A DNA stretch of 64,000 bases from Phycisphaerae bacterium (GTDB lineage Bacteria; Chloroflexota; Anaerolineae; 4572-78; J111): the NCBI GenBank assembly GCA_028285035.1, contig JANQQF010000127.1, forward strand, positions 1-64,000. Direction: 5' to 3'. Below the pieces are notes generated by a model. It saw only the letters and a program-made list of their open reading frames with translations, made no database searches and was not told the DNA's origin. Below, piece after piece: positions 55,635-64,000 of this stretch; within the stretch, counting starts at the first letter, position 1; the number at the start of each line of letters is the position of its first letter. The position numbers were made by a program, and so were the translations under genes.

Positions 55635-55639
55635 TATCG

Positions 55640-56092
55640 TTAATCCTTCAGTGTTTCATTTTGAATAGTCATCATTGTGGTCAACATGGTTGCCACGGTC
55701 TTTTCTTTACCTTCTTGGATGGCATAAACATCACCGTGACAAACTGTTACATTTCGCCCAGGTTTGGTCACCCAGCCTTTGCCAATCATTCGCTCCCCAA
55801 TGGCTGGGGACATAAAATTTACTTTGTACTCAATGGTCAACACCGCAGCTTCTGGAGGCATCAGGGTTAGCGCTGCATAACCACAGGCGGTATCCACGAT
55901 GGCAGTGAGCACCGCAGCGTGAATAAATCCGTGTTGTTGGACTAAATCATCACGAAAGGGTAATTCGATTTCGACTTCTCCAGGCTGAACAGATTTCAAA
56001 GTCGCCCCAATCGTCGCCAAAATTCTCTGCTTAGCAAAACTAGTTTGGACACGTTGTTCAAAATTTGGATCCTTCACCTGAAATTTAGACAT
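55640..56092 (-). CDS. PaaI-type hotdog thioesterase
   Basis: A 150-aa single hotdog-domain enzyme hydrolysing acyl/aryl-CoA. QQHGFIHAAVLTAIVDTACGYAA is the catalytic helix segment (the first His of HGxxH is shifted as Q-H-G-F-I-H). Start ATG with GGGAGG 5 nt upstream. Confidence 0.88.
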   Translation of the reverse strand: MSKFQVKDPNFEQRVQTSFAKQRILATIGATLKSVQPGEVEIELPFRDDLVQQHGFIHAAVLTAIVDTACGYAALTLMPPEAAVLTIEYKVNFMSPAIGERMIGKGWVTKPGRNVTVCHGDVYAIQEGKEKTVATMLTTMMTIQNETLKD

Positions 56093-56186
56093 GGCAACCT
56101 CCCGATTTGTGATTTTGCTGGTTACACATATTAATCAAGGTTGAGTAATTCGCCAATCGGCGTGTTGGGCAACTCGTTGGGCAACC

Positions 56187-56270
56187 ACTGACCCAGACGT
56201 AACTTTCTAGACTCTTTAAGATGACTTATGGGACAAAGGTTCTTGTTTAGTTTTCTATGTCCGGGTCAGT
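56187..56270. repeat. Inverted repeat ACTGACCC(A/G)GAC
   Basis: Twelve-base arms with one mismatch (56187-56198 and 56259-56270) flank about 60 nt in the leader of mnmD. A TTGGGCAAC direct repeat lies just before it. Possibly an mRNA leader structure or mobile remnant. Confidence 0.55.
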
Positions 56271-56281
56271 AAAGGAGATTT

Positions 56282-56989
56282 ATGACACCCTATCAATTAG
56301 AAACAGCGGATGGTTCGGACACATTGTATAGTGATGAGTTTGAGCAGATGTTTCACTCAAAGCACGGGGCCTTGACTGAAACAAAACAGGTTTTTGTTGA
56401 AGGCTCGGGCGTCGGAGAACAGTTGCGTCAGGGACAGCCTACGAACATTCTCGAAGTGGGATTTGGAACAGGGCTTAACTTTTTTGTGACCGCCGAATTA
56501 GCCTTACAAACGGGAACACCATTGCATTATGTCGCGCTTGAAAAAGCTTTACTACCAGCCGCCACTTTGCAAACGTTAAATCATCATCAGTTACTTGATG
56601 AGGGACGCAACATACGGAATAACTATTTATCGTGGCGAGAGGCGGTGGCTAATGACTTATCACAGCAGTTAACGTGGGAGGCGAGTGATAACATCACACT
56701 TGAATTGATCATCGGGGATGCAACCCAATGCAACATTCCAGAGCGAACATATCACGCCATTTATCACGATGCCTTTGCCCCTGACAGTAATCCCGATTTA
56801 TGGACGGAGGCAATGTTCAAACGTCTATTTGATGTTTTAGCCGAGGATGGTCGTTTGGCAACCTATTCGGTAAAAGGAACCGTGAGACGGACCTTGGCTT
56901 CTGTCGGATTTACGCCCGTCAAACGCCCCGGCCCCTCTGGAAAGCGAGAAGTATTAGTTGCACTAAAGGCGAAATCAACTACGACTTGA
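56282..56989 (+). CDS. mnmD: tRNA (5-methylaminomethyl-2-thiouridylate)-methyltransferase, MnmD-type
   Basis: A 235-aa SAM-dependent tRNA wobble-uridine methyltransferase (MnmD half of MnmC). DTLYSDEFEQMFHSKHGAL, ILEVGFGTGLNFFVT, YHDAFAPDSNPDLWTEAMF and TYSVKGTVRRTLASVGF with KRPGPSGKREVL match the family. The oxidase half of MnmC is absent. Start ATG with AAAGGAG upstream. It converges, with an 11-nt overlap, on the kinase gene. Confidence 0.92.
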   Translation: MTPYQLETADGSDTLYSDEFEQMFHSKHGALTETKQVFVEGSGVGEQLRQGQPTNILEVGFGTGLNFFVTAELALQTGTPLHYVALEKALLPAATLQTLNHHQLLDEGRNIRNNYLSWREAVANDLSQQLTWEASDNITLELIIGDATQCNIPERTYHAIYHDAFAPDSNPDLWTEAMFKRLFDVLAEDGRLATYSVKGTVRRTLASVGFTPVKRPGPSGKREVLVALKAKSTTT

Positions 56990-58439
56990 TTGTGGAAACA
57001 GGCAGTTTTAATTCGATCACCAAGCCGTCTCGATCCTCCCGTGGCGTCGCCTGACAACTCCCGCCAGCGCTCCACACCAATGAGGCAATCATTGATAGGC
57101 CCAGGCCCATTCCAGGCACTTGCCCCGAATGTTGTTTTTCCATTTGATAGTAGGGGGACCAAATTCGTTTCAGATCGCGTGATGTCAGCCCTAGCCCATC
57201 ATCTATGATTTGAAAACAAATCATACTACCATCATTTGTGATCTTTACATCGATTGTGGGCGTGTGGTTGGGGTGAAATTTTTCTGCATTCTCAAAAAGC
57301 TCTCGAAAAATAAGGCGCACGGCCTGATCAGATAAGGGGGCGGCAACAGCAGGGTTGGCCATATCTGGCGAAATAGCCAAGGAACTGTGATGCCCCATTT
57401 CAGACCTAACCTCATTGACAATATCAACAAGGTCAGGCATTGCGGTAGCACTTTGGCCACGCTTATTGATATCGCTCACCTTCATATATTCAAAAATGTC
57501 TACAATATTTTCGCGTAATTTAACAGAGTTGTTACGAAGCATTGATAGATATCGTTTGGCTTCGGCTTCTTGAAACAGTGTTTCATCTTCAACAAACAAA
57601 TCGAGAAACCCGTCTATAATAGAAAGTGGTGTTCGTAGTTTATGACTGACTTGGGAGTGAAAGGCCCACTGTGATCGTTGTTCAATAATTCGCTCTGTCA
57701 CATCTCGTAAACGGAGCAGATATGTGGTCTCGGATTGACCCGCTACTCTTAATGGTTCTACTTGCAACCAAAATGAGTTGGTTGTAGCTGTGGCAGGTTG
57801 CACAAGATATAGAGGAACGGAGGGTTCGATATCAATCTCTGGCCATCCTTCCCAAGCCTGGGCAGGCTCGAGGCGATATTGTTTTTGGCCAACGTTAGAA
57901 AAGCTTTCAGTGATCGTCTTATCAGGGTTCAATTTTAAATAAAAATAGGCTTGAGAATTGGCGTAGAGGATATCATCCTGATTGTTGATAACTAAATAAC
58001 CATCATCACTCTGATCAACCACCCATTCAAATTTACTACGCTCAAGATGCAATTGACGATATCGTCCCAAACGAGTAATCGTTTTAATTCGAGCCCGTAA
58101 CTCAACCCGATCAAACGGTTTAGAAATAAAATCATCCGCACCAGCTTCAATCCCATCTAACTTTGCTTCTCGTCCGTCTAGAGCTGTAATCATCAAAACG
58201 GGAATTTCGGCAATCTCAGGGTTTTCACGTAACTTGCGGCACACCTCATAGCCATCCATACCTGGCATCATGACATCAAGCAAAATAATATCAGGCTTGA
58301 GATGACTTGCTTGTCCCAATGCTTCTTCTCCATTTTTGGCAAAAGCCAGTATATAACCCTGATCAAATAGCAAAGCCTCCAACGTATCGCGTCCCGCTGG
58401 ATCATCATCTACGATCAATACAGTACTTTGTGTCTCGAT
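56979..58439 (-). CDS. Response regulator-histidine kinase hybrid, apparent AUC start
   Basis: A 486-aa cytoplasmic protein if started at 58439. Receiver domain (about 8-125) with DDD and IILLDVMMPGMDG phospho-Asp; PAS-like region (about 140-250); HisKA with QVSHKLRTPLS (His near 266) and HATPase (about 370-480: FRELFENAEKF, DDGLGLTS, GMGLGLS). In the H-box the usual Glu after His is Lys. No ATG/GTG precedes the fold: an in-frame TGA lies just upstream, AGGAGG (58447-58452) sits 7 nt before an in-frame ATC, and the only TTG (58418) would clip the first strand. Coupled to the upstream kinase gene. Confidence 0.82.
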   Translation of the reverse strand: METQSTVLIVDDDPAGRDTLEALLFDQGYILAFAKNGEEALGQASHLKPDIILLDVMMPGMDGYEVCRKLRENPEIAEIPVLMITALDGREAKLDGIEAGADDFISKPFDRVELRARIKTITRLGRYRQLHLERSKFEWVVDQSDDGYLVINNQDDILYANSQAYFYLKLNPDKTITESFSNVGQKQYRLEPAQAWEGWPEIDIEPSVPLYLVQPATATTNSFWLQVEPLRVAGQSETTYLLRLRDVTERIIEQRSQWAFHSQVSHKLRTPLSIIDGFLDLFVEDETLFQEAEAKRYLSMLRNNSVKLRENIVDIFEYMKVSDINKRGQSATAMPDLVDIVNEVRSEMGHHSSLAISPDMANPAVAAPLSDQAVRLIFRELFENAEKFHPNHTPTIDVKITNDGSMICFQIIDDGLGLTSRDLKRIWSPYYQMEKQHSGQVPGMGLGLSMIASLVWSAGGSCQATPREDRDGLVIELKLPVSTIKS

Positions 58440-58446
58440 TTTTCAG

Positions 58447-58452
58447 CCTCCT
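58447..58452 (-). promoter_or_regulatory. Perfect AGGAGG ribosome binding site before ATC
   Basis: AGGAGG ends 7 nt before ATC (58437-58439), in frame with the regulator-kinase. A TTG start would be 28 nt away, too far. Confidence 0.7.
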
Positions 58453-58458
58453 ACCAGA

Positions 58459-61335
58459 CTATTTGTCCATAAAAATATCTTTAATTATTTCAACAAGTGC
58501 ATCTTTTGATACAGGTTTTCGCAAATACTTATTCACCCCTACCTCAAGATATTGTGCTTCTGCACCAGGCAAATCAAGGGAGCTTAGTGCGATTATTGGA
58601 ATTGCAGCGATGGTCGCATCCTCATTGGAACGAATATGTTGGATCGTAATAAAACTGGTTGTATCTGATAATTGTGTATCCATTAAGATGATATCTGGTC
58701 GATTTTCATCAATACCCTGGATGACCTCATCTCCATTATGTGCAATCGTCACCTGACAAGCTCTAGCTTGTAAATACTGTGAAAATTCTTTAATCGTATA
58801 CTCGTTCGTTTCTGCGATAAGTATCGAAAATGAGAGTGGAGAAATATTTTTTTCAAAGGTGGTAATTTCGCCCCCCTTTGAGATAGAGGCGCCATCATTA
58901 TTTCCCCAAGGCAGAGAAACCGTAAAGCGGCTTCCAACATCGACTTCACTTTCCACGGCAACGCCTCCACCGTGTAGCTCGACCAAACGTAATACTAACG
59001 CTAACCCCAGCCCCGTACCAGAATGTCGGCGGGCCAAACTACTATCTAATTGCACAAAGGGGCTAAACAAGTGGTCGTAATCATTGGGGGCAATGCCAAC
59101 CCCTGTATCCCAAATCGTAAAATGAACGACTTCCGCTTGTCTATCGCCTTGTACATCAAGACCAATGGCCCCTCCATCTGGGGTAAACTTAACTGCGTTA
59201 CTCAATAAGTTTACCAAAATTTGTTTAAGTCTACGTTGGTCAGCCTCAAGATAAGCCACAGATTCATCTAAATTATAAGCAATTTGCAGCTTTTTCTGCT
59301 GGGCCTGCTGGGTGATTAGATTGAGGCTACTCTTACATAATATATCTACAGGAACAGCGTTTGTTACTAAATCCAACTTTCCAGCCTCAATTTTGGAGAT
59401 GTCTAGAAGATCATTAATGAGTGAGAGTAAGTGCCGACCACTCTCTTCAATGGTATGTAGCGAACGTTGTTGCCGGTCAGTAAGTGAACCATAGACCTCT
59501 TCCTGAAGTGCTTCAGATAACCCCAATATTGCATTAAGGGGGGTACGTAACTCGTGACTCATTGCAGCCAAGAATTCATCTTTCAAACGAGAAGCACGGG
59601 CTAACTCCGCATTGGCAGTACTCAATTCAGCCGTTCGTTCAGCCACTCGCAGAGCCAGTGAAGCTCGTTCATCTGCCAAAGCTAATTCGACGCGTTTGCG
59701 TTCAGAATTTTCAACCCGCAGTTCTTCCGCATAAATTTGGGCTTGATTATAGGCCACTTCTAGCTCCTGCAAGCCATCTTGCAAGGCCAATTCTGCTCTT
59801 TGTCGTTCCTGAAGCTCCTGTTGTGCATTTGCAAAAAGCTGGGCATTTTCAACGGCTATCGCCGCTTGACCAGCGAAGGCGGCCGCTAATTCTGCATCAC
59901 GTTCATGATAAAAATTAGGCTGCTCCTTACTTAGGTTAAGTAACCCAATCACCCGATTATTTTGGACAATTAATGGCACCCCCAACCAACAGCGAATATG
60001 CTCTGTTCCGGTAATAGGTAACCACCGAGGATCATTTAAGGTATCAGAGATGATTAAGGGAGTACGCTTCTTTAAAATTTCAGCAACATGAGGCAATTTA
60101 CTTAGAGGTAGGGGTTTAGGTTCGTTGTTAGGGACTCTTTGTTGCCGTCCGGCTACAATTTGGAGTTTGTTATCTGAAATCAACATCACAGAAGCACCAT
60201 CGTAATCAATAACTCGAACTAACTGCTCCAATAAAATATTCAATACTTGTTCGCGTTCCAGACTTGTGTTAAGGGCTCCTGTTACCTCACGCAACGTTTC
60301 TGCTAGTTCCCGTTGTTGTCGTTCGGCCTCTTGGGTATTTTGTAGTTCAACGATCTGTTGTTCCAATTGAAACGCATGATGATGGACTTGTTCGTGTAAG
60401 GCCGCTTGTTGAATAGCAATTGCTAAATGACCAGCAACCTCCTGGACGATTTCAATCTGTTCTTTAGAAAAGGGAATAGAATCTGTCTTACCCAGATTAA
60501 AAGTACCGATCAAATCACCTTGGTATAATAGCGGGACAGCAAGGTGAGTTTGAATAGTGGATGGTGGTGAAAATGCTTTTATTTGCAGGAGAAGAGGTTC
60601 ATCGCCCTGGTTTAGATGGTTATCAGATTTGTACTTTTTAATACCTTCCCGTAACTCTTTTTGAGGGAAAAGACCATCAGCCAAAGGGATAGAACTCTCT
60701 GGCGTAGGTTGAATCTGACCATCGCGATATGACACTAACGCACTTGCCTCGTTTTTTGTAAAATCAAAGGCAATGACCACAATCCACTGACAAGATATTA
60801 ATTGTTGAATGCGTTCAAGTACCGCTTCGGCGATAGCTCGTGGGGAGCGAGCCTCCAAAATAGCTTGATCGATATTGCGAAGTGTTTGTAATCGCATCGC
60901 ATAAGCCTGTAATGCATCTTCAGCATCCCGTTTTTCAAATGCCCGCTGAATTAGTAACAACAAATGCTCAACATCATATGGTTTTTGCATGAAACCATAT
61001 GCACCAAGGTTAACAGCTTCGATGGCTGCTTTTTTAGTGGCATGTCCTGTTAACAAAATACATTCAAGCTCAACCCTCTTTTGTTTTAGGGTCCTCAATA
61101 AATCTAACCCTGACATATCGTCTAACTTCAAATCGATTAAGGCAACACCGGGCTTCTCCACCATAAGCGCTGCTAAAGCAGATTTTCCATCATCGAAGGC
61201 AATCGCTTTATAACCCTTGACCATCAAAATGTCGGACAATGTTTTTCGAAACCCAGCATCATCATCCACAATAAAAATTGTGGATGATGTGTTAGATATT
61301 TTTAATGATTGCGAAACAGGCATGTCTTGCTGCAA
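58459..61335 (-). CDS. Hybrid sensor kinase: receiver-GAF-GAF-HisKA-HATPase-receiver
   Basis: A 958-aa cytoplasmic kinase. First receiver (about 18-135, FIVDDDAGFRKTL and ALIDLKLDDMSG); GAF1 (about 150-310); GAF2 (about 350-500); coiled coil (about 500-580); HisKA with AMSHELRTPLN (His near 592); HATPase (about 690-805, LVNLLSNAVKF, DTGVGI, GTGLGLAL); a second receiver (about 835-955) with IILMDTQLSD. The start may be TTG 61335 (AGGG 7 nt before) or ATG 61323. Downstream and probably co-transcribed: the AUC-start regulator. Confidence 0.9.
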   Translation of the reverse strand: MQQDMPVSQSLKISNTSSTIFIVDDDAGFRKTLSDILMVKGYKAIAFDDGKSALAALMVEKPGVALIDLKLDDMSGLDLLRTLKQKRVELECILLTGHATKKAAIEAVNLGAYGFMQKPYDVEHLLLLIQRAFEKRDAEDALQAYAMRLQTLRNIDQAILEARSPRAIAEAVLERIQQLISCQWIVVIAFDFTKNEASALVSYRDGQIQPTPESSIPLADGLFPQKELREGIKKYKSDNHLNQGDEPLLLQIKAFSPPSTIQTHLAVPLLYQGDLIGTFNLGKTDSIPFSKEQIEIVQEVAGHLAIAIQQAALHEQVHHHAFQLEQQIVELQNTQEAERQQRELAETLREVTGALNTSLEREQVLNILLEQLVRVIDYDGASVMLISDNKLQIVAGRQQRVPNNEPKPLPLSKLPHVAEILKKRTPLIISDTLNDPRWLPITGTEHIRCWLGVPLIVQNNRVIGLLNLSKEQPNFYHERDAELAAAFAGQAAIAVENAQLFANAQQELQERQRAELALQDGLQELEVAYNQAQIYAEELRVENSERKRVELALADERASLALRVAERTAELSTANAELARASRLKDEFLAAMSHELRTPLNAILGLSEALQEEVYGSLTDRQQRSLHTIEESGRHLLSLINDLLDISKIEAGKLDLVTNAVPVDILCKSSLNLITQQAQQKKLQIAYNLDESVAYLEADQRRLKQILVNLLSNAVKFTPDGGAIGLDVQGDRQAEVVHFTIWDTGVGIAPNDYDHLFSPFVQLDSSLARRHSGTGLGLALVLRLVELHGGGVAVESEVDVGSRFTVSLPWGNNDGASISKGGEITTFEKNISPLSFSILIAETNEYTIKEFSQYLQARACQVTIAHNGDEVIQGIDENRPDIILMDTQLSDTTSFITIQHIRSNEDATIAAIPIIALSSLDLPGAEAQYLEVGVNKYLRKPVSKDALVEIIKDIFMDK

Positions 61336-61365
61336 ACTACGTCCCTATTTTATCAACTTTATCAT

Positions 61366-63921
61366 TCAATCTTTGTCAATCGGAAGGTTAATGATAAATG
61401 AACTTCCTTGGCCTAAAACACTATGCACCTTAATCGTGCTATCATTAACTTCTAACAGGTTTTTTGACACAACTAATCCTAAACCAATCCCTTTAGTTTT
61501 AGTCGTAAATAATGGTTCAAAAATTTTCTCCAGCGTTGCTTCTGACATTCCCACCCCAGTGTCAGTCAGTGTCAGACAAACATAATTATCAACTGTCTCA
61601 GCCTGAAATGTCAATTGACCACCTTGAGGCATTGCCTGATAGGCATTCATAATCAAGTTTTTAAACACTTGGCCGATATGTTGTGGGTCAACATAAACTG
61701 TGGGTAAATCAGATTCTAGCAAAACTTCTGTGGTAATATTTTGAGCTGGCGGATAGCGTTGTAACGCCATTGTAATTAAATCTGATAAAGATATGACTTC
61801 TTTATCGGCAGTTCGCGTTCGAGAAAGGTTGAGTAGATCAGATACAATTTTTTCCGACTCTTGAACCCTTTCGGAGATAATTTCAAGGTATTCCTTTGTT
61901 TTATCATCCGCACCACCTAATGTCATCTGTAAAAAATAAACAGCATTAGATATGACCCCAAGAGGGTTACGTAACTCGTGACCAACACCACCAGCCAATT
62001 GTCCTAACACAGCGAGCTTCTCTCTTTGGATGAGTTGAATTTGAGCTAATTCTAGCTCCGTTGTTCTCTCTTCTACCCGCTGCTCCAAATCTTCATTGGA
62101 AAGCTGTATTTGTTTATACAATTGTGCATTCTCAATAGCGATGACCACTTGCTGGGCAAATCGAACTAGTAAATCAGCATCGTCTACATCATACTGCCCC
62201 GGCGCAGAACTCATAACATTTAACACCCCGATAGTTACACCTCGACTGATTAAGGGACAGAAAAGAATACATCGCATTTCGGCAACTGCCTTGGTGAGCG
62301 GCTTAAAAAGGTTATTTTGTTGCGCATCTAAAATAATGATTGGCTCTTGTTTATCAACTGTTTGCTGGGTTAAAGGGTGTTCAGCCAGTACCATCCTAAA
62401 CCCCAATATTTCGTCTGGATTAGAAAAACCATTTGCGGCAACAACCTGAATAGTCTCACCTTCAATCAACCGCACACTAGCACGATCATATGGAATAACA
62501 CGTTTCAACTCCTGTAAACTTCGTTCTAGAACCTCATCAAAATCCAAACTAGATGTAACCACTTTAGCAACTTCACTTAAGGTTTCCGCAATTTCTCGTT
62601 GTCGCTGTTCAGCCAATTCAATTCGAGATCGTTCCCTGATCTCTTGCTGTAACTTTTTGTTAGTCAGTGCCAAGGCTTCTGTTCGTTCAGCTACCAATTT
62701 TTCTAACTGAGTTCGATAATGAATCAACTCTTCTTCAGCTTCTTTTCGCTTTGTGATATCCCAATCAATTCCAATCCAGCGAGTTGGGCGATTTTGTTCA
62801 TCTCGAATGATACGACTGCGCCCGTGAATCCAGGTAATAGAGCCATCCTCTCGTTGTATCCGATATTCATGATCCAAAAATTCAGTTATTCCCTCAAAAT
62901 GCTCAAGCTGTTTTTTATGTCGTTTTTCTCGATCATCAGGATGTACATAAGCATCCCAATTATTTATCACCGGGACTGACACATCTTCTTGCCCAAAGTA
63001 TAAAATATTTTTTTCCCAATCAGATAAATAAATCTCACCAGACTGTTGATCTAAGGGCAAATCTGGATTCAATACCTCATCCCAAATCCCTCCTCCCGAT
63101 CCTTCAATCGCCAGAAGGAGACGTTCTTGATAATCGCGTAATTCTTCGGTGATTTGTTCCCGCTCTTCGATCTCTTGCTCCAACTGTTTGTTTGCCTGTG
63201 TTAGTTTTTCAGTTCTCTCTACGACGCGATGTTCTAGCTCTGCTTTAATCTCTTGTAATGTCTCTTCAGCCTGAGTCCGCTCGGCAATTTCTCTCGTCAG
63301 GATTGCATTCTTTTCAGCAGATGTAATTTCATTTTGCCGAGTTTGTTCCAGTGCATCCTCTAAACTACGATCTGCCAGAAAAAAAATTATGGTAACTAAC
63401 CCAAAGCTAATACTTAGATTAAACCAAAGGGGTATTGGGGCATTATTTGTTGAGGGGAGAAGCCTTAACACTTCTGCATAAGCGAGCAAAAAACCAATCG
63501 AAATAGTAACAACAGACACCCAAACAATCATCCAGCGGCCAAAAATTAAACCAGCCACCAAAATTAGCGGAATATACCCAATATAACTTGCTGACCGCAC
63601 CCCACCAAACATCCAGGCACTTATGGCTACCCCTCCTCCAGTGAGAATGAGGGCAATCCAACTAATCCAAGTAACTGACCACTTTAATTGAATTCCAGTC
63701 CATAACCCTAAAATAATACCTAAATTAATGGCAACAGTGATAACTTCAAGGTTTCGTTTAAATAATAAATTAATTAAGATAAAAATAACTAAAATGGAAC
63801 AAATAGATAGTAATATTGTATTTAGTAGTTTAGCTCGACGGGTTGTTTCGACATCTTCAAAAATAGGAGGAGCAAAAAATTGTTGCAGGTGTAGCCAAAC
63901 TTTTTGCCATTTAAACAGCAT
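61366..63921 (-). CDS. Membrane sensor histidine kinase with PAS and GAF domains
   Basis: An 851-aa kinase. Five to six N-terminal helices (about 30-180), coiled coil to about 260, PAS/PAC domain (about 270-395, WDAYVHPDDREKR and WIGIDWDITKRKEAEEE), GAF domain (about 440-600), HisKA with GGVGHELRNPLG (His near 647), HATPase (about 740-850, LIMNAYQAMP, DTGVGM, GIGLGLVVSK). Ends 30 bp before the next kinase. Its ATG directly follows the stop of the gene entering from the right edge (zero-base gap), so coupling is certain in principle. Confidence 0.92.
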   Translation of the reverse strand: MLFKWQKVWLHLQQFFAPPIFEDVETTRRAKLLNTILLSICSILVIFILINLLFKRNLEVITVAINLGIILGLWTGIQLKWSVTWISWIALILTGGGVAISAWMFGGVRSASYIGYIPLILVAGLIFGRWMIVWVSVVTISIGFLLAYAEVLRLLPSTNNAPIPLWFNLSISFGLVTIIFFLADRSLEDALEQTRQNEITSAEKNAILTREIAERTQAEETLQEIKAELEHRVVERTEKLTQANKQLEQEIEEREQITEELRDYQERLLLAIEGSGGGIWDEVLNPDLPLDQQSGEIYLSDWEKNILYFGQEDVSVPVINNWDAYVHPDDREKRHKKQLEHFEGITEFLDHEYRIQREDGSITWIHGRSRIIRDEQNRPTRWIGIDWDITKRKEAEEELIHYRTQLEKLVAERTEALALTNKKLQQEIRERSRIELAEQRQREIAETLSEVAKVVTSSLDFDEVLERSLQELKRVIPYDRASVRLIEGETIQVVAANGFSNPDEILGFRMVLAEHPLTQQTVDKQEPIIILDAQQNNLFKPLTKAVAEMRCILFCPLISRGVTIGVLNVMSSAPGQYDVDDADLLVRFAQQVVIAIENAQLYKQIQLSNEDLEQRVEERTTELELAQIQLIQREKLAVLGQLAGGVGHELRNPLGVISNAVYFLQMTLGGADDKTKEYLEIISERVQESEKIVSDLLNLSRTRTADKEVISLSDLITMALQRYPPAQNITTEVLLESDLPTVYVDPQHIGQVFKNLIMNAYQAMPQGGQLTFQAETVDNYVCLTLTDTGVGMSEATLEKIFEPLFTTKTKGIGLGLVVSKNLLEVNDSTIKVHSVLGQGSSFIINLPIDKD

Positions 63922-64000
63922 TTACATACCCAATTGGCCACTCAATAAACGACTTAGTTTTTGATGATGAATTTGATTCAGAACCTCTAATAGTGCTTCC
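63922..64000 (-). CDS. Partial gene at right edge, 3' end only
   Basis: The last 25 codons run EALLEVLNQIHHQKLSRLL and then SGQLGM to a TAA immediately before the kinase ATG. The 5' part is outside the window. The sequence is too short to assign. Co-transcription with the kinase cluster is likely. Confidence 0.55.
   Translation of the reverse strand, partial: EALLEVLNQIHHQKLSRLLSGQLGM

Noticed and set aside
1..64000. tRNA, rRNA and CRISPR arrays.
   Set aside because: No cloverleaf-like TPsiC motifs, rRNA sequence or regular repeat-spacer pattern seen by eye.

Overview
The window reads as bacterial chromosome, most likely from the Chloroflexota (Anaerolineae/Ardenticatenia-like). This is an inference from style: giant AAA-TPR regulators, membrane-anchored proteins with Thr/Pro linkers and SH3 domains, moderate GC by eye, many small palindromic intergenic repeats, and no rRNA, tRNA, phage or plasmid genes. 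About 41 protein genes are supported. One of them is split by an in-frame TGA and is best read as a selenoprotein.

Layout. 0.1-7.6 kb: two divergent AAA-TPR regulators, one carrying a soluble-adenylyl-cyclase-like tandem cyclase. 7.6-9.7 kb: a coupled M20 deacylase and DDAH-type amidinohydrolase pair. 9.9-14.7 kb: three membrane-anchored extracytoplasmic proteins, including an SH3-LysM-solute-binding fusion, leading into an ABC exporter and a methyltransferase (to 17.7 kb). 17.8-20.5 kb: prs and three small or membrane proteins. 20.5-27.8 kb: acyl-CoA dehydrogenase-like enzyme, group II truncated globin, LVIVD propeller protein, phosphofructokinase, Hsp20 and a VOC protein. 28-36.7 kb: an unrecognised 588-aa protein with an M19 dipeptidase-like protein, a GNAT, two unknowns, a DUF3267-like zincin and a secreted propeller protein. 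36.8-42.9 kb: putA with its IclR regulator and a tandem pair of candidate operators, then a DHPS-like/SDR pair.

43.0-53.7 kb is the accessory segment. An MFS transporter gene overlaps a 1242-aa protein with a C-terminal C2H2-like finger. This is followed by a large DEAH helicase with a DUF1998-type C-terminus and many zinc ribbons. The order and architecture suggest a Druantia type III-like defence pair. Immediately downstream is the ArsC-family selenoprotein gene: UGA at codon 12 in a U-N-S-C motif, a strong ribosome binding site, and a bacterial SECIS-like hairpin with a GGU apical loop 23 nt after the UGA.

53.8-64 kb: an EamA transporter, a GNAT and a PaaI thioesterase, then mnmD converging on a run of three large sensor kinase/response regulator genes on the minus strand. 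The last of these (56979-58439) seems to lack a normal start codon: a perfect AGGAGG sits 7 nt before an in-frame AUC. A partial gene enters from the right edge.

The most novel points are the selenoprotein, the helicase/C2H2 pair with its paired palindromes, the SH3-LysM-SBP fusion cluster, and the apparent AUC start. All family assignments come from motif recognition; no database search was run.
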